From assembly GCA_023079485.1 (NCBI GenBank), contig CM041083.1, positions 168,847,400 to 168,911,399 of the forward strand: a stretch of 64,000 bases of DNA, in the 5' to 3' direction. The position numbers and the translations under genes were made by a program. Below the pieces are notes generated by a model. That model had not been told where the DNA came from and ran no database searches. It saw nothing but the letters and a program-made list of their open reading frames with translations. The DNA is from Archilochus colubris. Its lineage: Eukaryota; Chordata; Aves; Apodiformes; Trochilidae. This document shows positions 37,196 to 49,149 of this stretch, piece after piece. How positions within the stretch are numbered: position 1 is the first letter of the stretch; each line of letters begins with the position of its first letter.

Positions 37196-40194
37196 ACCAT
37201 CTCTCAAGCACATTGGTGGCATTAAAGGGTAAGCACAGTAAATCAGGCGTATGGTAGTAAAGTTTCAATTCTCACAGCAGATGAGCAGATGAGAACCAAG
37301 GCTAGAAATGTGAACTCCACCTCCTGCCACTCCTATGCTGAATCACTCCATCGGGGTAAGTCCTTGCTGCTCCTCACACACCCAACAAAACTCCAGCAAG
37401 TTACCAAAACTGTCAGTAAAATCAATGAATTCCGCCAGAGCAAACTGAGAAACTTTTGCTAATGCTTGCAAGAAGTGAAAGCTGTTTGGGAGATCAGAGC
37501 TTCTCCTCTGAAACAAGGGGAAATTCTGCATTTTTTTTTTTACAATGTCTTTTCTATCAGCTCATCAAATGCAGTTCTGCTGTAGTCCCCTACCTTGAAT
37601 ACAGCTGTGCTGAAAAGAGAGAAAAAGGTACACTTACACAATGTGTGTATTTATGGATTTTATAAACAGAAATGTAATGCACACCACTGAAGTATGAGTT
37701 TGCAGCAATACTGAAACATCAGGCTATGGCAGGCCAACAACATTCTTCAAATCTGGACATTCATGTCTTTTTCTTTTTTTTTTTCCCCCCTGTTTTGAGT
37801 GCCAAGATCACTGACTGGACAATTCTAACATCCAATGGAAGAAAACGAGAGCACATTAGAAAACAGGCACTTCTGTAAAAGCATGAATCTGGAAATAATG
37901 TTCAAGATAACTGGCATCTAATGATGCCAGCTGTGATCCCACAGCTCATCTCTCAACAACCACAAACTCAATCCGAACCAAAAGATCCCTGCATCAGGGT
38001 GAGGGGGAAACACGATTTTTTTTAAATTTTTTTTTTTTTGAGACAAACACAGGGTTCAGCTATAAAAATCAACAAAAACTAACACTACTTCTCTCTCCCT
38101 TCTAATCCACTACACTGCCTTCTAACAGATCTATCCAGGCTGCCATCTGTAAAGCTTGGAGGTCTTTCAAATAACTTTTTCCTAGCTCCATCACTGCACC
38201 ACGGATGTTTCTGTAGCCCTGGTGTAGTCCTTGTGCAGCAGCAAGAGAGCCTGAACATGGCAGCTTTGCCTTCAAAGAGGAACTGCTCCTCTGTGAAGCC
38301 TGGCTCCAGAGAAAGCAGTGGCAGCTACTTACCCTTTAGTAGACAAAAAACATTCTGCCCCAGATAAGCAGCCACAGCTTGGGAGCCTACTTAGGATAGC
38401 TCAACTTTTGTAAGGCTGGGTGTCTCAACAGGGTCCAGTACAGCAGAAAGAAGGGAAGGAAAAAGGAAAAGAAGGCTCACCCTCTGCTGGTTTCAAGCAT
38501 GGCTGAAAGTTCTTGCCTCAGCCCTAAGATCTGAAAATAAAACTCATGGTGAAAAAAAGATGCAAATACCTTAAAGAATTTTTTCCGTAAAAATCTTCTA
38601 TCACTAGCGCAAAACTTTTTTTTCCCGAATGCTTCTTATGTAGTTTTATAATTTTCTCTGGATTTCACAACATGAAACAATGCACCAAATAAATCCCCCC
38701 AAACGCTTACAAAACCTGTTGCTTTTAGGAAAAGAAAGGCAAAACATAAAATCAAAAGCAGGTTAAAATACACTCTACGTAAGATGCAGAAGGAAGACAG
38801 GGGTGAACACTGGAAGGGCTGCAGGCAAGAGACAGCCTCACCCAAAACATGACCATTTACTTAATGGTTGCCTCCCTCCCTCCCCTGCAACTGATAGCAG
38901 TATTAAGCAAGACTCCATTATACTTCTCAGATACAGGCTCCACGCAGTAAATGAAACTTGAAAGTATTCCCCTGTGTGCAGCAGTTTGAGCTCCCTGTCA
39001 TTTCATTGCCAAAAAGAGGATATCCAACTTAATTTCTAAACTGAAAGACTGAAACAGGGGCTCCAAAGTTACACGCTCAGACAAAACTTCTTAAGATACT
39101 AACCTGCATTTCTGTTCAACTATAAACAAGGTGGGAACACTCATTCTTTCTCAAAATATTCTGCTAGAGTTCAGAAGTACATAATTAGCAGAATCAAGGT
39201 GGTTTTCATCCACTGAAAGTTTAAATAGCAATTTGACACACCACAATTATCTTCAGGATTTTCTTCTCCCATTACAACTACCACTAAGCCCATTTAATAA
39301 TTGGTCTGTCCCTCTGCCATTCCCATTACTACTAGTTTCTTAATAGTTTTTTTTTTTTAAAGGCTGTTTTTTCCTGCAGAAAACAATTTATTTCCCTCTA
39401 TTTTAAAACGACCCCATTGAATGAGTTTGTCTCTGCAGAAACAGAACCACAATTTAAGGTCACGGGCGCAGACAGCTTTGAAAAGCCAACACTGCCATTT
39501 TAGAGTCGCTTGGGACCACACCGGTAGAGCCGCGGTGGAGCAAAGGTGCTCAGAGCTCCAGCGCTGAATAATAACACTTGCCCTGCATTGCTCTGGACCA
39601 TGCTGTGCTAGCCGGCTCCAGGCTAACCTAGCTTTGGAATAAATAAAACTCGTTTATTGTAGAGTCAGCTGAGCAGCGGCTGGAGGGGGAAGATCAGCGG
39701 CCTGCCTGACACCTCCTCACTCTTGAAAAGGTGACAAAATTATATGAACGCAGCACAGTCACAAATCGGCTGCTACACTTTTGAAGTTCGCTGCTCGGAG
39801 AAGCGCAGCAGCGGCAGCGGTGGCCGCAGTGCCCTTCGCCCGGAGCAACACCCTCAGCTCCAGGCAGCTGACGGAGCGGCTGCCCCAAAGCGTCACTTTT
39901 ACTCGGAGCGCAATTTATTTTTTTGTTTGTTTTTCTCAAGCGCACCCTGCTGCTGGACTTTACCAGAAGTTCCCTTTCCCCCAGAAAAAAACCCAAAAAG
40001 TCCTCCCCAGACGGCTGAGGAGAGCCGCTCCGGGCCCGGCCAGCACGTCGAGGCAGGCAGAGGCCAGCAGCCCGGGGAAGCCGCGTCCCGCCCGCCCTGC
40101 CGAGCCGCCCTTCCCTTCCCTCTCCGGGGAGCACCTACCGCTTCGCCGCGGGGCCTGCGGCGCCGCCCCGGCCGCCCCGCAGCTTCGTGCAGCT

Positions 40195-40202
40195 AAAATG
40201 GC
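40195..40202 (+). promoter_or_regulatory. YY1-like motif AAAATGGC
   Basis: AAAATGGC followed by TCC fits the YY1 core (AAnATGGC), a motif common just downstream of CpG-island transcription starts. It sits in the core of island A, about 60 bp upstream (in ELF1 direction) of the GTAGGTGC donor. Confidence 0.4.
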
Positions 40203-40242
40203 TCCTGTCGAGGGGGGGAAGTTGTGCCCCGGCCCCGGCCGG

Positions 40243-40249
40243 TGAGTCA
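40243..40249 (+). promoter_or_regulatory. AP-1 heptamer TGAGTCA
   Basis: This is a perfect palindromic-type AP-1/TRE heptamer inside CpG island A, flanked by GG and CCGCGG. The same bases also form a plus-strand GTGAGT donor-like string, so function either way is unproven. Confidence 0.35.
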
Positions 40250-40720
40250 CCGCGGGGCCGGGCGCTTCGACGCGGCTCGGCTCGGCACGACACGACACGC
40301 CCCGGGCGGCGGCCAGCACTCCGCCGGGCCCGGCCCGCAGGTGGCGGCGGCCCCGCTCCTCTCCCCGCGGTTCTACTGACAGAGTGCTCGGGGGAGCGGG
40401 GACAGGCGGACAGGGGCTGGCCAGCTTCGTGCCCCGCTTCGCCTACCCTCGTGTGGGGAGTGTGACCACGCGTGGCTCGGTTCTGCCAGCTTACGCCAGC
40501 GGCGGGCTCATGGCGGCGGCCCCCGCCGCGCTCCCCTCTCCATCGGCCCGGTCTCCAGAGGCGGCCCGCGCCTGAGGGCCCGCACCGAGGAGCCCTTGCG
40601 CAAGGTCCCAGCCGCTCCTCTTCACGAGTAATAAATAAATAAACGCGTTTCGGCAGAACATCTGGTATTTTCTACCGACGCCATCCTGCTCACGCTACAC
40701 TGGTTAACCTCAGGAAGAAA

Positions 40721-40762
40721 AAAATCAAAAAAGAAAAAAAAAAAAGAAGAAGAAGAAGCAGC
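40721..40762 (+). repeat. A-rich/(AAG)n tract at the edge of CpG island A
   Basis: Poly-A broken by G passes into AAG repeats and then two CAG units, immediately to the right of the island. Confidence 0.8.
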
Positions 40763-40999
40763 AGCAAACAAACAAAAAAAGGCAAAACTCACGCAGGGCC
40801 CATGTCACTTCGGGCAAGGCAGCCCGTGTGTAGCCTTCAATGAAACACTGACACGCACCCAAGTCCAGAGCCAAGGCCCTCAAGGATCCCCAGTAAATTT
40901 CTGATATGCTCCTTTCGTTCTTCAAATGAACAACCGAGGCTAATAAAGGAGATACCAAAAGCTGCCCAGCACACAGGCAAAGGCAATGTAAGCCTCAGA

Positions 41000-41540
41000 T
41001 GATAGAATTTTCACTGTTGGAAGGGAACTTTAAGGTCACCTAGTTGCAACCACCCTGCCATGGCCAGGGACACCCTCCCACTAGATCAGGTTGCTCAGAG
41101 CCCTGTCCAGCCTGGTCTTAAAAACTTCCAGGGATGGGGCTTCCACCATCTCTCTGGGCAACCTGTGCCAGTGTCTCACCACCCTCATGGTGAAGAACTT
41201 CTTCCTAACTTCCAATCTAAATCTCCCCTCCTCTAGTTTGAATCCATTCCCCCCAGTCCTATCACTACCTGACATCCTCCAAAGTCCCTCCCCAGCTTTC
41301 CTGTAGCCCCTTTCAGATACTGGAAGGCTACAATAAGGTCTCCTCAGAGCCTTCTCCTCTCCAGACTGAATAACCCCAACTTGCTCAGTCTGTCCTCACA
41401 GCAGAGCTGCTCCAGCCCTCTGATCATCCTCATGGCCCTTCTCTGGACACACTCCAGCACATCCATGTCCCCCCTGTAAAAGGGGCTCCAGAACTGGACA
41501 CAGTACTCCAGGTACTGGAGATGGGCCCACCAGGCACACC
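41000..41540 (-). mobile_element. CR1 fragment just upstream of CpG island A
   Basis: This reverse-oriented CR1 starts with GATAGAATTTTCACTGTTGG and keeps CCACTAGATCAGGTTGCTC and the ORF2 C-terminal tail. On the minus strand the landmarks are [33 protein letters not shown] and [11 protein letters not shown]. It is an older subfamily with a decayed frame. It lies about 300 bp to the right of the island, upstream of the ELF1 internal promoter. Confidence 0.9.
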
Positions 41541-43337
41541 AAGAAGCCTGACAGAAATTTACTCTCAGAAACACAGCGCGGAGTGTGAGGACACGATTAC
41601 TACCACCTTATTTCAGCGAATGCTCTGTTTACAGGCTGGCATGTAAATTTGTTTTTCCATCAATTTCCAGAAGGACAGCATCCCAGGCAGCATGCTGGCT
41701 GTGAGGAAAGGCATGGCACAAGGACCCAAACCCATGCAGAAAACCAGAGGGTGTAACTGCAAGGCAAGGAACTGGGAGGCAGAGGAGGGAAGAGAGTAGC
41801 AGAGATGACCCTGCAATGGCAGAGAAAACTTGAGTAAAAACCTGAAGCTACTTCTAGCATACACATTGAAGTATTTCCTAACACAACCAAGTGCAGCTGT
41901 CATTAACACCCTCTGTCCCCCCACAGTGATCATTAGACAGTAGCTGTACAAGCTGTTCACTAAGATTCATTGCTTTACAGGCATTAATATCCCCAACTAC
42001 TGATTATGTTTAATAACCAAGAAGAAAATTTTGGGTTTGCTTCCAAGTAATACAATCCCCGTGATACCTGTGTGGCACTCAAAGGCAAAATCAGCTCTTG
42101 TTTTATTGTTTAACGAGCAGTTATCTAGGTACAATTTTATTAAATGTATTTTTCAACCTGTTATAGCAGAAGATCTGAACGAAAGAAGCAACAGCATGGT
42201 TTTTTGTGACTTTCTCAGTAAAGCTATCAAATGAGCTTTGCTACAGCTCCTTATAAAAATATGTCTTAATTTGTAATCTTAGTTTAAAAAAGACCATGTG
42301 GAGGAAACACCGCAGTGCTTTTTTAGTCACTATATGTATTTTCCACCTCTCAACAATAGATGTATTTTCCCTCTCTCCAACACCTTAGTTCTAATCCCAT
42401 CTTACATCTAGAAGTATGTTTCTTGTTCTGCAAAACTCTCAAGAAATCATGGGACACGGAGGGGAGAAATCTGACCCAGGTGCACAGCAGTTACAAAGAA
42501 ACTGTAACATTGGCACAGGGAGAGTGCCATTTTAATTATTAAAGATAGTCGACTAGTTATGTCTTACAGGGGGAAAAAAACAACAGTTTTATCCAGAGAA
42601 TCAACCAAACTGAAAAATCATTTTGTAGTGATGTATGAGCACACGTTTACAAACACCTTGCTGTTTCTAAGATAAACCTGGAAGCAGTATTTTTTTAAAA
42701 CCATATGTAAAATGTAAATGTATTTAGCGAGAGAGAATGCAGGTGGATGTTCATCCCTGGAACTGCCTCAGGTTTCTCGCTAATTATAATTTCGGCTTAA
42801 AAAAGAAGTGACCCTGCCCTTTACTGGGATGAGTATCTGTATGACACTCGGATCATTGTCTGCCCAAAAGACATAGCTAGACACTGACCAACAGCATGGC
42901 TTAAGCCAATCTAAACAGCTTTAGCCCTCCACTCCATCCTGGCTGCATGTTCCCCACACCGAGCTACTCCCCCCGCTGCTTCCCTGTGCAAATATTTGTG
43001 CAGCCATACAGTGCAGCTGAGGGTGGAACCCATCAGCAGAAAAGTTAAGTAAAATAAAATACAAATAAAAAATTAATGCATAATACAATTTTCATGTTGC
43101 CATTGGCTCTGGCTCCCAGAGAAACCCATGCCAAACAAGACCCTGAGGGGAGCAGTGCAGCCAAGCAGGCCACACACTGGCTGGGTGGCAGAGACCTGGA
43201 TGCAGCTCCCACTTCTGCTGGCCTCATGTGTGATCCCTTGGAAGCTGCTTCTCTTTTAACACTCTGGTTTGGTAATCACTGTCCTTCCTTCTCAAATAGC
43301 TTTGAAAATGACAGGTCTGCAAGGCTGGGATGGGATG

Positions 43338-44140
43338 GAATCACGGAAATGGCATGGTTGGAAAAGACATCTAAGATCACCACATCCAACCATCAACCTA
43401 TAAAAAACCCACAACAAACAAACAAATGAAAACACAAACAAAAAATGAAATACACAAAAAAACCCCTCCCCATCACCATCCCACTAGAGCATATCCTGAA
43501 GTGTCTCATCTGTTTTTTAAATACCTCCAGGGATGGTGATTCCATCACCTCCCTCGGCAGCCCGTTCCAGCGCCTAACTATTCCCTCAGTAAAGAGATTC
43601 TTCCTCAGATCTCCTAAACCTCCCCTGTTCCACCTTCCATTTTCTCTAGACCTATTATTATTTACTTTAGTGAAGAGGCCAGCAGCCATCCTCCCAACAA
43701 CCTCCTTTCATGTAGCTGTAGAGAGCAATGAGATCTCCCCTCAGCCTCCTTTTCTCCAAACTAAACATTCTCAGTTCCCTCAGCCTCTCCTCATAAGGCT
43801 TGTTCTCCAGACCTTTACCCAGCTTGGTTGCCCTTCTCTGAACTTTCTTAAGCACCTCAATGTCTTTCTTGTAGTGAGAAGCTCAGAACTGAACACAGCA
43901 TTTGAGGTGCAGCCTCACCAGTGCCAAGTACAGGAGCACAATCACTTCCCTTCTCCTACTGGCCACACTTCTCCTGATACAAGCCAGGATGCTGTTGGCC
44001 TTCTTGGCCAACTGGGCATGCTGATGGCTCATATCCAGCTGGCTGTTGGCCAGCACCCCATGTCTTTTTCCACCAGGCAGCTTTCCAGCCACTGTTCCCC
44101 AGTCCTGTAGTGTTGCCTGGGGTTGTTAAGACCAATGCTT
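43338..44140 (-). mobile_element. CR1 fragment, longest copy, with internal A/C-rich insertion
   Basis: This reverse-oriented CR1, about 800 bp, starts with GGAATCACGGAAATGGCATGG. On the minus strand it encodes ORF2 tail landmarks [21 protein letters not shown] (written 5' to 3') and [20 protein letters not shown], with frame breaks. Its right part extends further 5' into ORF2 than the other copies ([20 protein letters not shown]). A roughly 75-bp A/C-rich block at about 43398-43472 interrupts its 3' UTR. The 221-residue open frame on the plus strand here is antisense to the element and is not a gene. Confidence 0.9.
43398..43472 (+). repeat. A/C-rich microsatellite-like insertion inside CR1
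   Basis: This is a low-complexity stretch of A with scattered C (CAACAAACAAACAAATG and similar). It splits the CR1 3' UTR between ATCCAACCATCAACC and CATCACCATCCCACTAGAG, two segments that are nearly adjacent in related elements. Confidence 0.7.
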
Positions 44141-47021
44141 GCCCAGGAGGTACAGCAAGGGACCACAGCAGCCCACAAGCAGCACAAGGGACAGTGCAGG
44201 GATCTGAAGCTGCATGAGGGCAGACCAAAGAAATGTGCTCTGGAGGTATGCTGTCCCACCTGAAAGATAGATCAGTTCAGTCTCATAAAAATGGTCCAGA
44301 TGGGAGGTTTGTGACTGCTTTCAGCTTTTGGTTTTGGATGGGGGTTGGGGAGGAGAAAATATTATTTTGACAAAGGGGAGGGGGCAGAGGCTTTAAATTT
44401 AAAACCTCTGTTTTTAATTTTTGTATTATACACAAGGCCATTACATGAAAAGAGGAGCAAGGCTCTGGTCACATGGCACCCCATGGTGCCATCCCTAAAG
44501 CAGCTCAAGATGCTGTAACTGCTCCTCACGATTGCCAGAGGAGATCCTACAACCCTACTCTCAGTTCAAGCTCATACTGTCAACTCACACATGCTTAGTG
44601 CCCCATCAAACCCTGGCTCAGCCTGGGATAAAAATCTGATTTAAGGTTCTGTTGTTGTTTAAGGTTCTGGTTTTTTTGTAGGATCTGACTATCTCCATCT
44701 TTGCAACATACTTAATCACAGGCACCCCTGGAGGAAGGAAATCCTAATAATCCCATTCATAAGCATGGCAGGGAAGAACACCTAAAGTAATGGATATGCC
44801 CAAGACCAAACTGTATGTGTCTGGGAGCATGACACTTGAACCAGTCCTAGGTTAGCACCTGAACTTGTGCACCATCATTTCTCCTTGTATACAACACCAG
44901 CAAACAATAACAGCACTGCTACAACACATACCTGCCATGGTGTTAATATCCCAGTACTTTGGATTTGTAGACTGGCACTTCCCATTGTAGACCACATAAA
45001 ACATATGCTGAAACTATTGTGGGTTTCTAACTCTGCCAAATGTGTAATGTTGTAAATATTTACACATTGATGAAACTGCATCAGGAAATTATAAGATAAC
45101 TTACTCCTGGCCCTAAAGAAAGTCTCAGCTTAGAACACTAGGAATAAAAAATGTCCTCATCAATGTATTGTTTAACAATTTAATCACAAGTTCAAACCAT
45201 ATACTTCCACTATTTTTAAAACAATTGTTTGCCATCTACAAACCTCTTCAATTTTCAGAGATTGCGGTTTAAAAAAAAAACATTTCAAAGATGAAATGTG
45301 GCACCCAGGGTTTCAGATACCTGGAATGCAGCCCACATAGCTATCAGTTCTTAATTTGCAATTTAAAGGTATGTTTCAGTGATGTTTTAGTGTGCCCTGG
45401 GCATAGGCTGAAAGCAGAGCACAGTGAGAGAAAACAGTCTACTTTTTCATTGGGCTGGTGGTCTGAACTTCAGTTGAATTGTAGGAAAGGAAAGGTGGTA
45501 GTAAACTAAGTGCAAATGAACAGGCCACTGTTCTTTTCAAAATCTGGGAAAGAAGGCATCCTGGCTGTCCTGTGTTTAACTGGAATCCTTCAGATAGTCA
45601 ACGTCGTCTTCTTTCAAAATACACAAGAGCCTTTCACAAGCCTGTGGTCAGGAAACTCCCAAGCCTCCAGAAATTATGCCTTGGTAGCAGAAGAGGCAAA
45701 AGAGGTGTTTGAAATGGAACGGATTCACAGTGGAGCACCAAGCAGCTTTAACCTCATCCATTTTACACTTCCAGGTTTGCCTCCAGTGTTTCCTAGTGAA
45801 GGCAGATTTGGCAAGGTGCTGCCTTTGCCAGCAGCATAGCAACATCCCACACAAGTACAAACTCCTGACCTTGTACAGCCTTGCACAAACTCTTATTGGA
45901 TCATCTGTAAGGTATTCCTAGGTCACATCCCAGAGGTGACAAGCCTCTAAGAAAATTTACTTTTATGGTCACTTTTCCTTGCTTTTTAAAGTTACTTCCT
46001 TCCTCCTTTTGTTACGGGTTTACCTCTGCTGAACAGCATTTCTCAGTATTTCTGAGAATGGTTTAGAGTGTGATTATATCCTCCCTTCTACTGACAAGCA
46101 GACTTCGGAGGGAAAGAACTGCAAAAATCCAGGTAGTAAATACAGCTCCAATAGAGGATAATCTCTGATCCACTCTCAGTCAGAAGGCTGAGAGTGCAGG
46201 CCCCCACATCCCTCCAACACTTTTCTACCAATGCAGACCATACTTTTCTTTCCCCCTCCTCTTCTTGCACTGATTCTGGTCCACATGGTACCAGTTAAAC
46301 TTTCCACTAATCATATTAAACACATTAATGCAGGAGAAAGCTGGTCAGTGTGGGTGGGAAGCATTGCCAGCCCTTGAATCAGCTCAGAAAGGCAGCGATG
46401 AGCACTGCCAGCAAAGGATATAGGACCTCTTTCTGTGTGTGGTAAGAAGTTGCTAGACTGCAATAACATAAGTTTTCACTCCTCAAATGATTGCACATTA
46501 GCTGAAAAAAACCCAACAAAATCCAAAGCATGTCCCCTGGAGGATGCTGCAGGTAGAGAGAAGGGACAAAGACACCACCTAATGCATAGCTCTTAGACCT
46601 GATGTAGGTTCCACCCTCCCTCTGCACACTACTTGTCCCTTTGGGAAAGTGCTCTGTATTTAACATCCTATAAATACACCTGGCAGTAGGGGCACCAGAA
46701 GTCACGCTTCTAAACCCACAGTTCTGAGGCAGAAGCACAAAGAAATCAAAATAATAAGAGGACAACTTTGTACTACTACAATACTACTTCCCTCAGCAGG
46801 CTTTACACACACCCGAAAGGCACAGAACAGAAACAACAGAGAAGCTGACAGACAGGAGGAGTCACCATGCCTTACCTGATGTTAGCACTAACCACACTCA
46901 GACAGGCAGTTAAAGCTCCTGCATCCTGGAACCCAACTCACTCATAAATTGTTGCTTCCCAGTCCTCCATTCATAACGAGTAAACTGACCAAAAAGGCCA
47001 ACGTCCCTTATATCTTTAAAT

Positions 47022-47056
47022 ATCATCAATGTATTTTGATCATCAATGTATTTTAC
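47022..47056 (+). repeat. Short tandem duplication, period 17 bp
   Basis: ATCATCAATGTATTTT occurs twice in direct succession. Confidence 0.8.
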
Positions 47057-47817
47057 AACAAAAAATGGGTAACTCTATCCAGACCTTTTATTTTTTAAAT
47101 CTAGAAAAGCTTACTGCTTGACAATACAGAAAAATTTCTGAAATAAGACAGAAGACAGCAGAGTTCTTATTAATGCCCAAATATAGCCATGTACTGTAAC
47201 AGTAATGCTATTTTATGTACACATGTATACCTCATACGTACTTACACCTCATATATATACCTCACTACATGAATCAATTCCTCACTACAACACATTTGCA
47301 ACCAAAAAAAAAGCCCAAATTATTTCATTTTTGTATGGCAATAATCACTGGATATCCCAAAAGAACCAGCAAGGCCATAGCAATATAACGTTTTTATCTC
47401 AAATTCTCACACAATATGCAACCCAGCTCTGTAAATTCTCTAAAAATATACTTTGATATCATACAAGGCTGTACAATCCTGACAGCAGGACAGTGCTAGA
47501 TCCACAGCTTTCCAAAGGAAACTAGCACCTAGGTGTGCAGCTGGTTTGAAAGACAAGCATTACATCTCCTAGCTATTTATATTTAAAGCAAATACGGTTT
47601 TCCAGCTATTGTGCAAGAAAGACACAAAAGCGAGGGCATACCTGGCATGTGGTAAAATTAACACTGCTAACATTAAAAAACACACATACAAAAGACAAGG
47701 TTTGATTTTCCAAGAACAAGAAACGATCCTTCCAGAAAGAAAGTCAATGTTGATTCTTGAAGTAGGTCAGTGCTGGACATCATCCCAGGATGTGAGCTTC
47801 AAATCCCCACTATTAAA

Positions 47818-48252
47818 ACATAGAATCATAGAATTGGCTGGGCTGGAAGGGACCTCAGAGATCATCAAGTCCAACCCTTGATCCACTACCGCTGCAGTTA
47901 CCAGACCATGGCACTGAGTGCCACATCCAGTCTCTTTTTAAATATCTCCAGGGATGGAGAATCCACTACTTCCCTGGGCAGCCCATTCCAATGCCTGATC
48001 ACCCTCTCCGAAAAGAAATTCTTTCTAATATCGAACCTAAGCCTCCCCTGGCACAACTTGAGACCGTGCCCTCTTGTCTTGCTGAGAGTTGCCTGGGAAA
48101 AGAGACCAACCCCCCCCTGGCTACCCCCTCCTTTCAGGGAGATGTAGAGAGTGATGAGGTCTCCCCTGAGGCTCCTCTTCTCCAGGCTGAACAGCCCCAG
48201 CTCCCTCAGCCTCTCCTCATAGGATCTGTGCTCAAGTCCCTTCACCAGCCTA
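47818..48252 (-). mobile_element. CR1 3'-end fragment, young subfamily
   Basis: This reverse-oriented CR1 has tail CATAGAATCATAGAATTGG, then CTGGAAGGGACCTCAGAGA. On the minus strand it has an open ORF2 C-terminal frame ([55 protein letters not shown]). It is 5'-truncated at about 48252. It is nearly the mirror image of the plus-strand copies at 52737 and 57876. Confidence 0.93.
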
Positions 48253-49109
48253 CTTCAGAGCTCTGTTGCTTTAACAAGATGGTTATATTTGCTCTGGAGT
48301 CCTTGCAAGATCATTTTTAAGAATACAAGCTCAATCTAAAACTATTAGAAATGTTACCATGCCAGTAACAGTAAACTTAGCCTTTTGCTCTTTTCCTTTC
48401 TGAAACACACAAAAAAATTCCAAAACTATTTGTAAACATGCTGTTCTGTGGCTTTTTGTTTGGTTTTTAACGTTAGAATTTTGTCCTTCCCGATAAAAGA
48501 CAGAAAAAAAAAATCTGCCTAATGAATGAATAGAAACATACACCAAATGAAACTATGTTGCAAACACACACAGAAGGAACATAAAAGCAAAGATAGGGTT
48601 GGTTTTACATAGTCAGACAGCGGTTTCTTAACTGGGACACTCTGTAGTCCCTTGAGGAATCCTTATTAAAAAGCTATAACTGTATTTTTCCTCTTCTCAT
48701 TCTGTGAGTCACTCACTACATTTTTGGATGTTGCATCACAGTCATGAATAATAAAGACATACTGGGAAAAAAGAAAAGAAAAAACAGCGTTCACACTGGT
48801 TTTATTTATGTCTGTATTTATCAGTACAAATATCAAATCGAGAATGAAGTTGAGATTTGTAAAAGTTGCTACGCAAGGAATGCTGTTATCACAGACAAAC
48901 TATTTGGTACAGCCAGAGACAAGCGTAGAGATATGCACAGAAACTACAGCACAGCAACATTAGCATTACTATTATTGTTTGGCCTTTATACAGAATGAGA
49001 GGATAAGGGGAGGGATCGTAATGTTCCCCATCAAACCCTCTCCTGGGGGAGGACAGCCAGGCACCGCCCTTAGCTCGACAGTTCTGGACCCAAAGTTGTA
49101 CTTTTGCAG

Positions 49110-49149
49110 CTGCTTTTTTTTTTTCTTCTTTTTCTTTTTTTTTTTTTAA
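49110..49149 (+). repeat. T-rich low-complexity tract
   Basis: This is a T/C-rich stretch of about 40 bases (poly-T broken by CTTC). The surrounding kilobase has no recognised gene. Confidence 0.8.

Larger units (their letters stand above)
12700..39459 (-). other. ELF1: ELF1 5'-UTR intron (island A to first coding exon)
   Basis: This 27-kb stretch lies between the first coding exon and the internal CpG island. It is read as the intron spanned by transcripts starting at island A or further upstream. It holds four CR1 fragments in sense orientation to ELF1, the long inverted repeat at 19.8-22.3 kb, several simple repeats, and a GC-richer patch at about 21640-21800 without identifiable coding content. 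Non-coding exons could be hidden here and cannot be recognised by eye. Confidence 0.65.
40139..40260 (-). other. ELF1: Candidate ELF1 untranslated first exon ending at 40139
   Basis: On the minus strand the GC-rich stretch ends in GAAGCG followed by a GTAGGTGC donor. This is a plausible alternative first exon of ELF1. The left (3') border is the donor. The right border (the start site) is not determinable and the value given is arbitrary. Support is limited to a splice signal in a CpG island. Confidence 0.3.
39460..40690 (-). promoter_or_regulatory. ELF1: CpG island A, probable internal ELF1 promoter
   Basis: A sharp rise in G+C and CpG content, densest at about 39785-40600, interrupts AT-rich intronic sequence. 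It lies about 27 kb upstream of the first coding exon. On the minus strand there are two reasonable 5' splice sites: GCG before GTAGGTGC (GT at 40138-40137) and TGGC before GTAAGCTG (GT at 40494-40493). These would end alternative untranslated first exons. The island also holds a YY1-type motif (40195-40202) and a perfect AP-1 heptamer (40243-40249). CpG islands of this kind mark transcription starts in vertebrates, and the strand is inferred from the ELF1 gene. The long GC-rich open frames in it on both strands are compositional and are not called genes. Confidence 0.7.

Noticed and set aside
39694..40465. Overlapping open frames of about 90-150 residues in CpG island A
   Set aside because: They are open in several frames on both strands at once with Ala/Arg/Pro bias and no recognisable family, again a G+C effect.
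43445..44110. 221-residue plus-strand open frame
   Set aside because: It is exactly antisense to a CR1 element whose minus strand encodes the ORF2 tail. The antisense frame is a known by-product of CR1 codon pattern.
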